Shown here: positions 9,621 to 18,780 of the stretch, one piece after another
How the letters are laid out: every line of letters begins with the position of its first letter
How positions within the stretch are numbered: the first letter of the stretch is position 1
From: NORP259 sp041398705
GTDB lineage: Bacteria > Planctomycetota > UBA1135 > GCA-002686595
DNA length: 64,000 nt
Direction of reading: 5' to 3'
NCBI GenBank assembly: GCA_041398705.1
Contig: JAWKUI010000004.1
Coordinates: 248,001 to 312,000 of the forward strand
The notes under the pieces: generated by a model
The model's database searches: none
Told to the model about the DNA's origin: nothing
The model's input: only the letters and a program-made list of their open reading frames with translations
Program-made: the position numbers and the translations under genes

Positions 9621-11015
9621 GTGTACCGTCTCTTCCTCGCCGCGCGCTACATCCGCATGCGGCCGATCAACTGGATCGGCACGCTGAGCATCTTCGTGGC
9701 CGTCGGCGCGCTGATCCTGATCCTCGCGATCATGAGCGGCTTCCTCGAGCACAGCCGGGAACACCTGCGCGGCCACCTGGCCGATGTGACCATCGCGCCG
9801 TCGTTCGACATCCCGATGAACCTGGAGGGCGCCTATCCGCCGCGACGCCCCGAGCCCCTGCTCGCGGCCGTGCGCGGCGAGGAGAAGGTGCGCGCCGCCG
9901 CCGCCCAGATGCTCTGGTACGGCATGCTCGTACCGCCCCGCAGCGAGGCGGTTTTCAGCGACCGGGAGACCATGGATATGGTCATGGTCAGCTTCGTCGG
10001 CATCGACCTGCCCGACGAATACGGCGTGACGCAGTTGCGGGAGGACCTCGGGCGGCCGGTTCAATTCGGCAGCCGTGACCAGCGTCCGGACAACCTGGAC
10101 GACCCCTTCGCCTATCCGGCCGAATACAAACCCGATCCGGACCAACGCCCCCTGGACACGATCCTGATGGGCGAGCGCCAGGCGGCCAAGTGGAACCTGC
10201 GCAAGGGCGACACCCTCGAACTCGCCACCGCCACGATCGACCAGGAATCCGGCTCGTTCGGCCAGGCGGCCAACATCACCGTCGTGCTCGCGGGCACCTA
10301 CCGCAGCACCTTCAACGAACTCGATCTGTCGCGCATCTACATGCGCCGCGAGGCCCTCGGCGACTGGCTCGGCCGCCCCGGGGAGTTCTCCCAGGTGGCG
10401 CTCCGGCTCGAGGACTATGAACAGGACGCCAAGGCCTCCGTCCCGCGCGTGCGTGAAGACCTGATCGAAAGGGGCCTGCTGCACAAGCCGCGCGAGCACG
10501 GCGCCAGCTTCGCCTGGGAAGTGCAGACCTGGGAGCAGTCCCGCAAGGCGATGCTCTCCGCCATCGAAAACGAACGCGCTCTGCTCGGCATCATGCTCGG
10601 TCTGGTGCTGTTGGTGGCCGGTTTCGGGGTGTTCGCGATCACCTCGATGATGGTCACGGAAAAGCGCCGCGACATCGGCATCCTGTCCGCCCTGGGCGCG
10701 ACCCCTGGCGGGATCCTGACCCTGTTCCTGTCGATCGGCGGACTTGAGGCCCTGCTGGGCATCGTCTGCGGCATAGGCACCGGCGTGCTCGCCGCCCTGA
10801 AGATCAACGAATTCGAACAGTGGCTGAGCCAAACTCTCGGCTACCAGATCTTCGATCGTTCGGTCTACTACTTCGATCACATCCCCACGCGCATCGAGTA
10901 CGGCGGCATCGTGGGCATCGCGGTCGCTGCCATGTTGACTGCCCTGCTCTCTGCCGCGATCCCCGCGATCCGCGCCGCCCTGCTCAACCCCGTCGACGCC
11001 CTGCGCTATGAGTGA
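9621..11015 (+). CDS. lolC: LolC/LolE-family lipoprotein-release ABC permease
   Basis: The 464-residue protein has one membrane helix near residues 20-42, a large periplasmic MacB-type domain, and three helices in the last third (about 325-350, 375-400, 430-455). That is the four-helix FtsX-like architecture of LolC/E. LolCDE extracts lipoproteins from the inner membrane for transfer towards the outer membrane. The first residues (YRLFLAARYIRMRPINWIGT) match the conserved LolC/E start. The start codon is GTG. It overlaps the next gene by 8 bases; that gene encodes the matching ATPase. Only one permease is present, so a homodimer or a distant partner would be needed. A MacB-like exporter role is an alternative. 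Confidence 0.86.
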   Translation: MYRLFLAARYIRMRPINWIGTLSIFVAVGALILILAIMSGFLEHSREHLRGHLADVTIAPSFDIPMNLEGAYPPRRPEPLLAAVRGEEKVRAAAAQMLWYGMLVPPRSEAVFSDRETMDMVMVSFVGIDLPDEYGVTQLREDLGRPVQFGSRDQRPDNLDDPFAYPAEYKPDPDQRPLDTILMGERQAAKWNLRKGDTLELATATIDQESGSFGQAANITVVLAGTYRSTFNELDLSRIYMRREALGDWLGRPGEFSQVALRLEDYEQDAKASVPRVREDLIERGLLHKPREHGASFAWEVQTWEQSRKAMLSAIENERALLGIMLGLVLLVAGFGVFAITSMMVTEKRRDIGILSALGATPGGILTLFLSIGGLEALLGIVCGIGTGVLAALKINEFEQWLSQTLGYQIFDRSVYYFDHIPTRIEYGGIVGIAVAAMLTALLSAAIPAIRAALLNPVDALRYE

Positions 11016-11781
11016 CCCGACGCCCCTCATCCGCGCCCGCGGCATCGAACGCTCGTACAAGCTCGGCGACCGCCGGCTCGAGATCCTGCGGGGCATCGAC
11101 CTCGATCTGTGGCCCGGCGAGCGCCTGTGCCTAATGGGCGCGTCGGGCACCGGCAAGTCTACCCTGCTCAACATCCTGGGCCTGCTCGACCGCCCCACCG
11201 CGGGCACGGTCGAGATCGAAGGCAAAAACGGCTGGAGCCTCTCCACCTCGCGCCGCGCTTGGTACCGCAACCACCGCCTGGGCTACGTCTTCCAGTTCTA
11301 CCACCTGTTCGCCGAGTTGAACGCGGTCGAAAACGCGGTGCTGCCCGCGATGATCCAGACCGGCCCCCTGTCGTGGTTCGGCCGCAAGGGCGATGTCCGC
11401 AAACGCGCCATCGAGCTGCTCACGCGTTTCGGCCTAGCCGAACGCCTCAAACACCGGCCTGGCAAACTCTCCGGCGGCGAACAACAACGGGTCGCCATCG
11501 CACGCGCCCTGTTGCTCGATCCGCCGATCCTGATCGCCGACGAGCCCACCGGCAACCTCGACCGCTCCACCGGCGAGTCCGTGCTCGAGCTGCTCTTCGA
11601 AGAACAAGCGCGGCGCCAGATCGGCCTACTGCTCGTCACCCACGACGAACGGCTCGCCCTGCGCTGCGACCGCGTGCTGCACATGGAAGACGGCCGCATC
11701 ATCGGCGAGTCGCGGCCCGCGCGCGAAGGCGAGCGCCAGGTGCCGTCCACCGCTCCCGCGGGCGACGCCCCGCAGGCCTGA
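11008..11781 (+). CDS. lolD: LolD-type ABC transporter ATPase
   Basis: This 257-residue ATPase energises the LolC-like permease encoded just upstream, with which it overlaps by 8 bases. Walker A is GASGTGKST (44-52), the signature is LSGGEQQRVAIARAL and Walker B is ILIADEPTGNLD. The length and the ADEPTGNLD wording place it in the LolD/MacB/FtsE group. The last 30 residues are a Pro/Ala-rich tail beyond the usual end. The gene ends 9 bases from the stop of convergent nadK. Confidence 0.9.
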   Translation: MSDPTPLIRARGIERSYKLGDRRLEILRGIDLDLWPGERLCLMGASGTGKSTLLNILGLLDRPTAGTVEIEGKNGWSLSTSRRAWYRNHRLGYVFQFYHLFAELNAVENAVLPAMIQTGPLSWFGRKGDVRKRAIELLTRFGLAERLKHRPGKLSGGEQQRVAIARALLLDPPILIADEPTGNLDRSTGESVLELLFEEQARRQIGLLLVTHDERLALRCDRVLHMEDGRIIGESRPAREGERQVPSTAPAGDAPQA

Positions 11782-11790
11782 CCCCCGGCC

Positions 11791-12690
11791 TCAGGCCAGG
11801 GTGCCGCGCCAGCCAAGCCGATCGGACAACCGCCGCCACGGATCCAGGTCCGCCGGCACCAGCAGCGGATAATCCGCCGCCGCCCGGCGCACCACGAGCC
11901 GCGCCCCTTCGCCGAGGCGCGCTACCTCGTGGCCATCGAGCACCACGGCGACCCCGGTGTTGCTGCGCAGCACCTCGGTGCTCACGACCGAATCCGGACC
12001 GAGCACCAACGGCCGGTGCGCGAGGGCGTGGGCCGAAATCGGCGTGACGACGATGCCCTGCAGCTCGGGCGCCAGGATCGGACCGCCGGCGGCGAGCGAA
12101 TAGGCCGTGGACCCCGAAGCCGTGGCCAGGATCAGGCCATCCGCGTGGTATTCGGTGGCGGGATCCCCGTCGACATCGAGGCGCAGGCCGACCATGGCCG
12201 ACGCCGCGGGACGGGAGATCACCGCGTCGTTCAGGCAGAGGTGCGTTTCGCCCCCGGGCAATTCCACCGCGAGGCGCATGCGCATCTCGACGAGGCAGCG
12301 GCCTTCCAGCGCGTCTTCGAGGCCCTGGCGCCACTCATGCCCGAGCACCGGAGCGAGGAACCCCACGCGGCCGAAGTGCACCCCGAGCACGGGGACCGGC
12401 GCCCGGCCCCAGGCGCGCACCGCCGTGAGCACCGAACCGTCGCCGCCGAGCACAACGACCAGATCGACCGCCGGCGGCGTGGGTTTGCCGTGGCCGGTGT
12501 AGCGCTGTGCGAACCCTTGGATATCGGGCTCCACGCCGGTTTCGACGCCCCGGGCCTGTAGCCAATCGACCATGGCGCCGAGGGTGTTCTCCACGCGCAA
12601 CTTGCTGCCGTCGGCGAGCAGCAACACGCTGCGCACCCCCGCACGCCAGATGCGCCGCGCGGCGCCGCCGGACTTGGAATCGCTGTGCAT
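11791..12690 (-). CDS. nadK: NAD kinase
   Basis: The 299-residue protein phosphorylates NAD to NADP. The diagnostic GGDGS motif (VVVLGGDGSVLTAV), the LNDAVISR segment and the DGLILATASGSTAYSLAAGG block are all present in order. The start MHSDSKSGG lies 4 bases after the dxs stop, making this the last gene of the xseB-ispA-dxs-nadK unit. The pairing fits because DXS-pathway enzymes downstream use NADPH. Length is typical. Confidence 0.93.
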   Translation of the reverse strand: MHSDSKSGGAARRIWRAGVRSVLLLADGSKLRVENTLGAMVDWLQARGVETGVEPDIQGFAQRYTGHGKPTPPAVDLVVVLGGDGSVLTAVRAWGRAPVPVLGVHFGRVGFLAPVLGHEWRQGLEDALEGRCLVEMRMRLAVELPGGETHLCLNDAVISRPAASAMVGLRLDVDGDPATEYHADGLILATASGSTAYSLAAGGPILAPELQGIVVTPISAHALAHRPLVLGPDSVVSTEVLRSNTGVAVVLDGHEVARLGEGARLVVRRAAADYPLLVPADLDPWRRLSDRLGWRGTLA

Positions 12691-12694
12691 GGGC

Positions 12695-14677
12695 TCAGGA
12701 CTGCCGCTCGCTGCGGCGGGCCAGCAGGGTGCGGATCGTGCGTTCGACGCGCGGCGCATCGAGACCCGCTTCGGCCAGTTGCTCTTCGACCGTGGTCTTG
12801 TGTTCGAGGAACCGGTCCGGCAGACCCAGCACTTTGATGCGCGCCGGGGGCCGCTCGCTCGCGCCCGACAACCGCGCCGCCGCCTCGAGCACCGCCGAGC
12901 CGAAGCCGCCCATGCGCGCATGGTTCTCCATGGTCACGATGTGCGCGTAGCGCGACAGGTGCTCCTGCAGCAGGTCCTCGTCGAGCGGTTTCGCGAAACG
13001 CGCATCGACCACGCCGATCGCGAGGCCTTCGCCGCGCAGCTTGCGCGCCACGGTCAGCGCCGTCTCGACCAGGTAGCCAAACGCCCAGATCACCAGGCGC
13101 TCGCCCTCGAGCAGCACCTCGGCCTTGCCGGGCACCATCGCCGGGCGCTCGGCCGCGGCGACGGTTTCTTCCGCCGGGCAATTGGCGCGCGGATACCGCA
13201 GGGCCGAGGGATGTTCCTGGGCCAAGAGCGCCGAGAGCATGCGGCGCATGTCCGTCGCGTCGCGCGGGGAAGCCAGCACGAAGTTGGGCAGGGTCCGCAG
13301 GTAGGCGATGTCGTACGCGCCGTGGTGCGTCGGGCCGTCCTGACCCACCGGACCCGCGCGGTCGAGCGCAAGCACCACGGGCAGGTCCTGCAGGGCGACT
13401 TCTTGGAAACACTGGTCATACCCGCGTTGCAGGAAGGTCGAATAGATCGCCGCCACCGGCCGCAATCCGCCTTTCGCCATGCCCGCCGCCATCGCCACGG
13501 CGTGTTGTTCGGTGATGCCCGTATCGAGGAAACGCGCCGGGAAGCGCTCGCTGAAGTTCACCAAACCCGTGCCCGAGGGCATGGCTGCGGTGATCGCGCG
13601 CACCCGCATGTCGGACTCCGCGCAGGCTTCGAGCGCATCCGCAAACGCCTGGGTGAACGACTTGCCCTGGGGCGCGGCTTTGGCGCCTTCGGTTTTGTAC
13701 TCGACGGGTTTGCTGCGCGGTTTGACCGCGTGCACCTTCTCGGGGTGCTTGTGGCGGTCGGGGTGTCCCTTGCCCTTCTCCGTCAGCACGTGCAGGATCA
13801 CCACGCCATCGAGTTGTTGCACGCGCTTCAGCACCTGCACGAGCCCTTCCACGTTGTGGCCATCCACGGGGCCCACGTACCGCACCCCCGCCTCTTCGAA
13901 GATGTGCCCCGGTACCCACGCGTGGCGCATGACCTCGCCGATGTCGTCGAGGGCCTTGTCGACGCGCGGGCCGATCAACGGGATCGCTTGGATCAGGTTC
14001 TTGGTCTCTTGGCCGGCGCGTTGCATGAGCCGCGCCGAACGGATGCGCGACAGGTACTTGGCCAGGGCTCCCACCGACTTCGAGATCGACCACTCGTTGT
14101 CGTTGAGCACCACGAGCATGTTCACGCCCGAAGCGCCGGCGTGGTTGATCGCCTCGAAAGCCACGCCCGCGCCGAGGCTCGCATCGCCGATCACGCTCAC
14201 CACGCGCGGCGGGTTCGGCTCGCCCTGGGCCGCCAGGGCCAGGCCCATGCCGAGGCTGATCGAGGTGCCCGCGTGGCCAGTGTGGAACAGGTCCTGGTTG
14301 CTCTCGGCCGGATGCGTGAAGCCGCACAGCCCATCGGTCTGCCGCAGGCCGGGGAACCCCGCCATGCGCCCGGTGAGCAGCTTGTGCGGGTAACACTGGT
14401 GCGACACGTCGAAGATCAGCCGGTCGCGATCGAACTGGTAGAGGTAGTGCAGGGCGACGGTCAGTTCGACGATACCCGTGTTCGAGCCCAGGTGGCCCCC
14501 GGTTTCCTGCACGGTATCGAGCAGGAAGTTGCGCATCTCGCCGCAGAGGGCGGGCAGCTCTTCGGGCCGCATCTGCGTCAGCTCGCCGGGGGTCTGCACC
14601 CGATCCAGCAGCGGGTAGGCGCTGCCGGCGGGGGTTTCGGCGGGAGTCTCGTCGTGCGGGTTGCGACCTGTGGGCAT
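12695..14677 (-). CDS. dxs: 1-deoxy-D-xylulose-5-phosphate synthase
   Basis: This 660-residue thiamine-diphosphate enzyme condenses pyruvate and glyceraldehyde 3-phosphate in the first step of the MEP isoprenoid pathway. The conserved His segment GGHLGSNTG lies near residue 60, and the ThDP-binding GDASLGAGVAFEAINHA follows. The transketolase pyrimidine domain carries ITEQHAVAMAAGMA and the C-terminal transketolase domain is complete. The start MPTGRNPHDE is chosen because the 30 codons upstream in frame are unlike any DXS. The 129 bases up to ispA hold no gene. Confidence 0.95.
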   Translation of the reverse strand: MPTGRNPHDETPAETPAGSAYPLLDRVQTPGELTQMRPEELPALCGEMRNFLLDTVQETGGHLGSNTGIVELTVALHYLYQFDRDRLIFDVSHQCYPHKLLTGRMAGFPGLRQTDGLCGFTHPAESNQDLFHTGHAGTSISLGMGLALAAQGEPNPPRVVSVIGDASLGAGVAFEAINHAGASGVNMLVVLNDNEWSISKSVGALAKYLSRIRSARLMQRAGQETKNLIQAIPLIGPRVDKALDDIGEVMRHAWVPGHIFEEAGVRYVGPVDGHNVEGLVQVLKRVQQLDGVVILHVLTEKGKGHPDRHKHPEKVHAVKPRSKPVEYKTEGAKAAPQGKSFTQAFADALEACAESDMRVRAITAAMPSGTGLVNFSERFPARFLDTGITEQHAVAMAAGMAKGGLRPVAAIYSTFLQRGYDQCFQEVALQDLPVVLALDRAGPVGQDGPTHHGAYDIAYLRTLPNFVLASPRDATDMRRMLSALLAQEHPSALRYPRANCPAEETVAAAERPAMVPGKAEVLLEGERLVIWAFGYLVETALTVARKLRGEGLAIGVVDARFAKPLDEDLLQEHLSRYAHIVTMENHARMGGFGSAVLEAAARLSGASERPPARIKVLGLPDRFLEHKTTVEEQLAEAGLDAPRVERTIRTLLARRSERQS

Positions 14678-14806
14678 AGGCCCATGTTCGACCCCCCGGG
14701 GCCGGCCCGCAAGGGTTTGCGGGTGCTCCCTTGGGAAATCGCCCGTCCGCGTCGAGGGCTGAGACAAACCGGCGGGTCCTGGATGCTCGGACCCGGCCCG
14801 GTGGCC

Positions 14807-15682
14807 TCATTTGCGCCGTTCGAGCAACCAGTCCACCAGGGTGAAGCAGGGGCTCGTGGGGTCCAGGCCGAGGGGAGCCAAAGCCGCCCGCGCCGCCTCC
14901 GCATGCTCCCGCGCCCGGGCTGTGGCCCCTTCGAGGCCCAGGGCCCGTACGAGGGTGGCCTTGCCGCTCGCTTCGTCCTTGCCCGGGGTTTTGCCCAGGT
15001 CCGGCGCGGCGCCGGTCACGTCGAGCAGGTCGTCCACGGCCTGGAAGCAGAGGCCCAACTGCCGGCCGTACTCGCGCGCCACGGCGCAGCGCGCCGCATC
15101 GGCCCCGGCTGCCAAAGCGCCGAGTTCGCAGGCCGCGGAGATCAGACAAGCCGTCTTGAGCCGGTGGATGGTCCCCACCGCCTCGGCGTCGAGTTCCTGG
15201 CCCTCGGCTTCCAGGTCGAGGTGTTGTCCCCCCACCATGCCCGCCGGCCCCGCCGCTTGGGCCAGCACCCGGCACATGTCCGCGAGCGCAGGCCCCGCGC
15301 CGTGGGCGAGCACCTCGAAAGCCAGGGTCAACAGACCGTCGCCCGCGAGCACCGCGTTCGCCTCGCCGAACACCACGTGGGTGGTGGGCTGGCCGCGGCG
15401 CAGGGCATCGTCATCCATGCACGGCAGGTCGTCGTGGACGAGCGAGTACGTATGCACGAATTCGATGGCGCCGGCGGGGGCTTCGGCGTCGGCATCCGAG
15501 CCACCCAGCTCGCGGCACCAGAGCCGTACTAGGCTCGGCCGCAGGCGTTTGCCGCCCGCCAGCACCGGATGCCGCAGGGCGCGCGCCATGTCGCCCGGAC
15601 CGAGGTCCAGCCGGTCCAGCCAGCGCAGGACCAGGGCTTCGCTCCAGGCGTGGCTGTCCGCGAACCACTGCTCGATGCTCAA
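14807..15682 (-). CDS. ispA: Farnesyl/geranylgeranyl diphosphate synthase
   Basis: The 291-residue prenyltransferase builds C15-C20 isoprenoid diphosphates from IPP and DMAPP. The first Asp-rich motif is DDLPCMDDD, with the insertion typical of bacterial type II farnesyl synthases. The second is FQAVDDLLD. The basic GGKRLRP substrate-binding segment is near residue 44. The ATG overlaps the stop of xseB (ATGA). The genomic order xseB-ispA-dxs is the common bacterial arrangement and supports the assignment. Chain length cannot be fixed from the sequence alone. Confidence 0.93.
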   Translation of the reverse strand: MSIEQWFADSHAWSEALVLRWLDRLDLGPGDMARALRHPVLAGGKRLRPSLVRLWCRELGGSDADAEAPAGAIEFVHTYSLVHDDLPCMDDDALRRGQPTTHVVFGEANAVLAGDGLLTLAFEVLAHGAGPALADMCRVLAQAAGPAGMVGGQHLDLEAEGQELDAEAVGTIHRLKTACLISAACELGALAAGADAARCAVAREYGRQLGLCFQAVDDLLDVTGAAPDLGKTPGKDEASGKATLVRALGLEGATARAREHAEAARAALAPLGLDPTSPCFTLVDWLLERRK

Positions 15683-15966
15683 GCCAGAGCCCCCCCGCCC
15701 AGGTCGGGATCGCCGGCAAAGGGCCGGTCGGGACCGCTGCCGGTCTGCGACAACTCCTGCACCTGGGCGCGGATGCTCTCGATCTCGGTGCGGCAGGAAC
15801 GCAACAGCCCCGCCCCCAGCTTGTACTGCTCGAGCGCGGCTTCGAGGCCCAGGTCGCCGCTCTCAAGGGCGGCGGCGATGCGCTCGAGTTCGGCCAGGCG
15901 CTGGTCAAAGGTCAGGGCCGGTTCGGCTCCATCGCTGCTCTTGGGTTTCGCTTTCTTCTCGGCCAT
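15679..15966 (-). CDS. xseB: Exodeoxyribonuclease VII small subunit
   Basis: This 95-residue helical protein has the XseB signature FDQRLAELERIAAALESGDL followed by LEAALEQYKLGAGLLRSCR. It is the small chain of exonuclease VII, which trims single-stranded DNA together with XseA; no xseA is in the window. The N-terminus is Lys-rich and the last 20 residues are a loose Gly/Pro tail. It is the first gene of the isoprenoid operon and is divergent from the methyltransferase gene 181 bases away. Confidence 0.9.
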   Translation of the reverse strand: MAEKKAKPKSSDGAEPALTFDQRLAELERIAAALESGDLGLEAALEQYKLGAGLLRSCRTEIESIRAQVQELSQTGSGPDRPFAGDPDLGGGALA

Positions 15967-16147
15967 GGGGGGATCTGCCTCGCTGGGGTCGCGCCCAAGA
16001 TACCCGCCCCCACCCCGGGTTCCAATCGAGCCCGGCTTGGACCCGTTCCAGCCCTCCGAAAACGCCCTTCCCAGCGCTGAACCCCTGCCCGGAAACCCCG
16101 CGGCGGTTCACCGGGACTTTGCGCGCGCCGGATAGCCTGGGTGGGCC

Positions 16148-17128
16148 ATGTTGCTCGAAGGTTCCGCTTCCCGATCCGCCGTGCAGACCACACCTTGCCC
16201 CGGATGCGGCGGCGGGGAACGCGAGCTGTACCGCGCCGGTTTCTACCAGCTCGACGGGGAGAAGCTCGACCTTTGGCGCTGCAAAGAATGCGGCCTGGTT
16301 TCGGTCTGGCCGCGGCCCCTGCCGGCGCGCCACGCCGCCCTGCTCGATTCCGAGGAGTTCTACGACCGCGGATATGCCCAGGGCCTGCGCGAACGGGGCT
16401 ATTTCGACCGGCGCGACGAGTGGCTCGATCAGTACGACCGCGAGTGGGAACAACTCGAAGAGCACGTGGGGTACGTCGGCCGGGTGATCGAATGGGGTTG
16501 CGGCGGAGGGTTCTTCGCCGAAGCCGCCCGGCGGCGGGGTTGGCTCGTGCGGTGCCGTGAAACCCGCAAACGCGCTGCGGAATACGCCACCGTCGAGTTT
16601 CCGCTCGAAGTGCACGCCGGCCCGCTCGACGAAAGCCCCTGGCAACCCGCCAGCTTCGATGTCGCAGTGCTGCACGGCGTACTGCCCTATTGCGCCGACC
16701 CCGCGGCGCCCCTGCGCGAGCTGCAACGCTTCACCCGCCCCGGCGGCACCCTACTCGTCACGGTGCCGGCCTACGTGAATTCCGGCTGGATGCGCAACCT
16801 GCACCGTTCGCGCAAGCTGTGGTCCACCGGCTTGTTGGGCGGCGAACTGCACGCAGCACTCAAACTCGAACAAGACCATGGCGCGCCGTTCTGCCTGCAG
16901 CACTTCGACCGCGGCAGCCTGACCGGGCTCGTCGAACGCTGCGGTTGGAAAGTCGAACAGGTTCGCGGCGGCATGCCGCGTCCCGACTTCCTGTTTGAAC
17001 GCCGCAACCTGAACCTGCGCGAAACCCTGCTGCGCGGCGCGTTTGCGGCCCTCGGCGGCGGGATGCGCGCGGGCATGTTGCCGCCGACCGAGTTGCGCCT
17101 GCTCGCCACCCGCCCGCTCGAGGCATGA
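16148..17128 (+). CDS. Class I SAM-dependent methyltransferase with N-terminal zinc ribbon
   Basis: The 326-residue protein begins with a zinc-ribbon-like pair (CPGCGGGERE, then WRCKECGLV, residues 17-52). A methyltransferase domain follows, in which VIEWGCGGGFFAEAA (about 113-127) is the SAM-binding loop and SFDVAVLHGVLPYCADP is the acidic loop region. The domain order resembles sugar- or polyketide-modifying methyltransferases of the Methyltransf_13/23 type, but the substrate cannot be inferred. Its stop overlaps the start of the TMTC-like gene (ATGA), so the two are probably translated together and may act on the same cell-envelope glycan or protein. Confidence 0.8.
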   Translation: MLLEGSASRSAVQTTPCPGCGGGERELYRAGFYQLDGEKLDLWRCKECGLVSVWPRPLPARHAALLDSEEFYDRGYAQGLRERGYFDRRDEWLDQYDREWEQLEEHVGYVGRVIEWGCGGGFFAEAARRRGWLVRCRETRKRAAEYATVEFPLEVHAGPLDESPWQPASFDVAVLHGVLPYCADPAAPLRELQRFTRPGGTLLVTVPAYVNSGWMRNLHRSRKLWSTGLLGGELHAALKLEQDHGAPFCLQHFDRGSLTGLVERCGWKVEQVRGGMPRPDFLFERRNLNLRETLLRGAFAALGGGMRAGMLPPTELRLLATRPLEA

Positions 17129-18780
17129 AGGGGCGTACGGCGCGCTGGAGTCCGCTGATCCTCTGGCTGCTCACCGCTGCGCTGTTTTTCCCCCCCGCGC
17201 TGCGCGGCGGGTATTCCTTCGACGATCGCGCCACGATCCTCGAGAATCCGCTCGTTCAAGGCGAGTTGCCCGCGTACGAGGCCTTCCAGCGCGACTATTG
17301 GTATCACCGCGGCCCCGTGGGACTGTATCGGCCCTTGGTGACCCTCTCCTTGCGCGCCCAAGTGGCCGCGCACGGCAACCTTCCATGGGCCCTGCACCTC
17401 GGCAATCTGCTGTTGCACCTTTGGGTGCTGGGGCTCTTGCTCGCTTGCCTGCCGCGCGGGACCGCGCTGGGTCTCGTGCACTTGCCCCTGATCGTCTTTG
17501 CCCTGTGGCCGTTCCAGGCCGAAGTGGTGACCTGGATCGCGGGCCGCTCGATGGCTTTGTGCGCATTCCTGGGCACGGCTGCCTGGATCTTGCATGCGCG
17601 CGCCACTTCCCGAGGCCTGCGGTCCGCGCTGGTCTTCGCGGGTTGCCTGCTGCCCCTTCTCGTGCGCGAAGAGGGCCTCGCGTTTGCGGCCGCGTTCTGG
17701 TTTGCCAGCCAAGACCGGGGCCGCGACCGCACGGCACGGGTCCTGGTTTGCGTGGCCGTCTTGGCAGTCGTCACCGCGCGTTGCACGTACCTGGACCCGT
17801 GTGTTCCAAAGGCGCTCGCACAAGACGGCGCGACGATCGTGCAGCGGGTGCTCCAGGGCAGCCAGGCCTGGTTGCTAGCCGCCAGTTGGATCGCTTGGCC
17901 CTTGGATTTGCCCCTCGAAGTCGACGCGAGGGAATTGGCCCGTGCCTCCCTTTGGCGTTTCGGGGCCGGTGCCCTGGTTCTCGCGGGGGCCGTGCTCGCC
18001 TGGCGGTCCACCCGGCCGGCTGTGCCCGCGGACCCCGCCACACGCGCCTGGCGCCGCGCCGCCCTCGCGGGCCTATTCGTCGCCCTGCTGCCGTGGATGC
18101 AGATCGTGCCCGCGCCCCTCGCCATCGCACCGCGGGCGCTCTATCTGCCTCTTTTATTCCTGGCCCTAGGCATCGCGCCCACCGCGCGGCGTGCGTGCAC
18201 CCGTATTCCCGCGTGGCTTCCCCTAGCCTGGATCGCCACCGGCTGTGCGGTCGAACTTCGGCCCCTCGCGCGGGCCTACGGGGACGAACTCGCGTACTGG
18301 GAATACCGCACGGCGACGGGTCCCGAGCGGCGCGAAGCCTGGAACGGGCTCGGCAATGAACGGTTGCGGCGCGGCGATGCCGTCGGTGCCCGCCGCGACT
18401 TTGAAACCGCCATCGACCTGGCTCCGGAATACAGCCGGCCCTACGTGGGCTTGGCGCAATGCCTGCTCGACCAGGGCGACCGCGAAGGCGCGTGGCACGC
18501 GTACCAACAGGCGTTGCAGCGTTCGCCCAAGAACCCCGTGGCCCACGCGGGCCTGGGGCAATTGGCCCTGTCCGCCGGGGATTCGGAACTGGCGCTCCAG
18601 CACTACCGCAGGGCGACCGAACTCCAACCCGGACGGGCCGCGTTTTGGCGCGGACTCGGGCGCGCCTTGGCTGCCGCAGGGTCCAGCGCCGAAGCGCGCG
18701 CCGCGTGGCAGCAGGCCCTCGACCTCGATCCCGGCGACGAAACCGCGCGCCGGCTGCTCAACGGCCTGGATCCTCCTTGA
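17125..18780 (+). CDS. TMTC-like membrane protein with C-terminal TPR repeats
   Basis: The 551-residue protein has about nine or ten hydrophobic helices (residues 8-375) and then at least four TPR repeats (about 395-550; for example NVALG-like units RREAWNGLGNERLRRGDA and KNPVAHAGLGQLALSAGD). The first loop contains YSFDDRATILENP and a later YRPLVTLSL. That spacing recalls the Asp-Asp loop and YRPL segment of TMTC/PMT-type GT-C glycosyltransferases, which use a lipid-linked sugar to glycosylate proteins outside the membrane. The family assignment is inference from architecture. The gene converges with the O-methyltransferase gene and their 3' ends overlap by 23 bases. Confidence 0.72.
   Translation: MKGRTARWSPLILWLLTAALFFPPALRGGYSFDDRATILENPLVQGELPAYEAFQRDYWYHRGPVGLYRPLVTLSLRAQVAAHGNLPWALHLGNLLLHLWVLGLLLACLPRGTALGLVHLPLIVFALWPFQAEVVTWIAGRSMALCAFLGTAAWILHARATSRGLRSALVFAGCLLPLLVREEGLAFAAAFWFASQDRGRDRTARVLVCVAVLAVVTARCTYLDPCVPKALAQDGATIVQRVLQGSQAWLLAASWIAWPLDLPLEVDARELARASLWRFGAGALVLAGAVLAWRSTRPAVPADPATRAWRRAALAGLFVALLPWMQIVPAPLAIAPRALYLPLLFLALGIAPTARRACTRIPAWLPLAWIATGCAVELRPLARAYGDELAYWEYRTATGPERREAWNGLGNERLRRGDAVGARRDFETAIDLAPEYSRPYVGLAQCLLDQGDREGAWHAYQQALQRSPKNPVAHAGLGQLALSAGDSELALQHYRRATELQPGRAAFWRGLGRALAAAGSSAEARAAWQQALDLDPGDETARRLLNGLDPP

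Noticed and set aside
12572..15532. Long plus-strand frame opposite dxs and ispA
   Set aside because: Antisense to two well-matched isoprenoid enzymes, and no start signal or motif.
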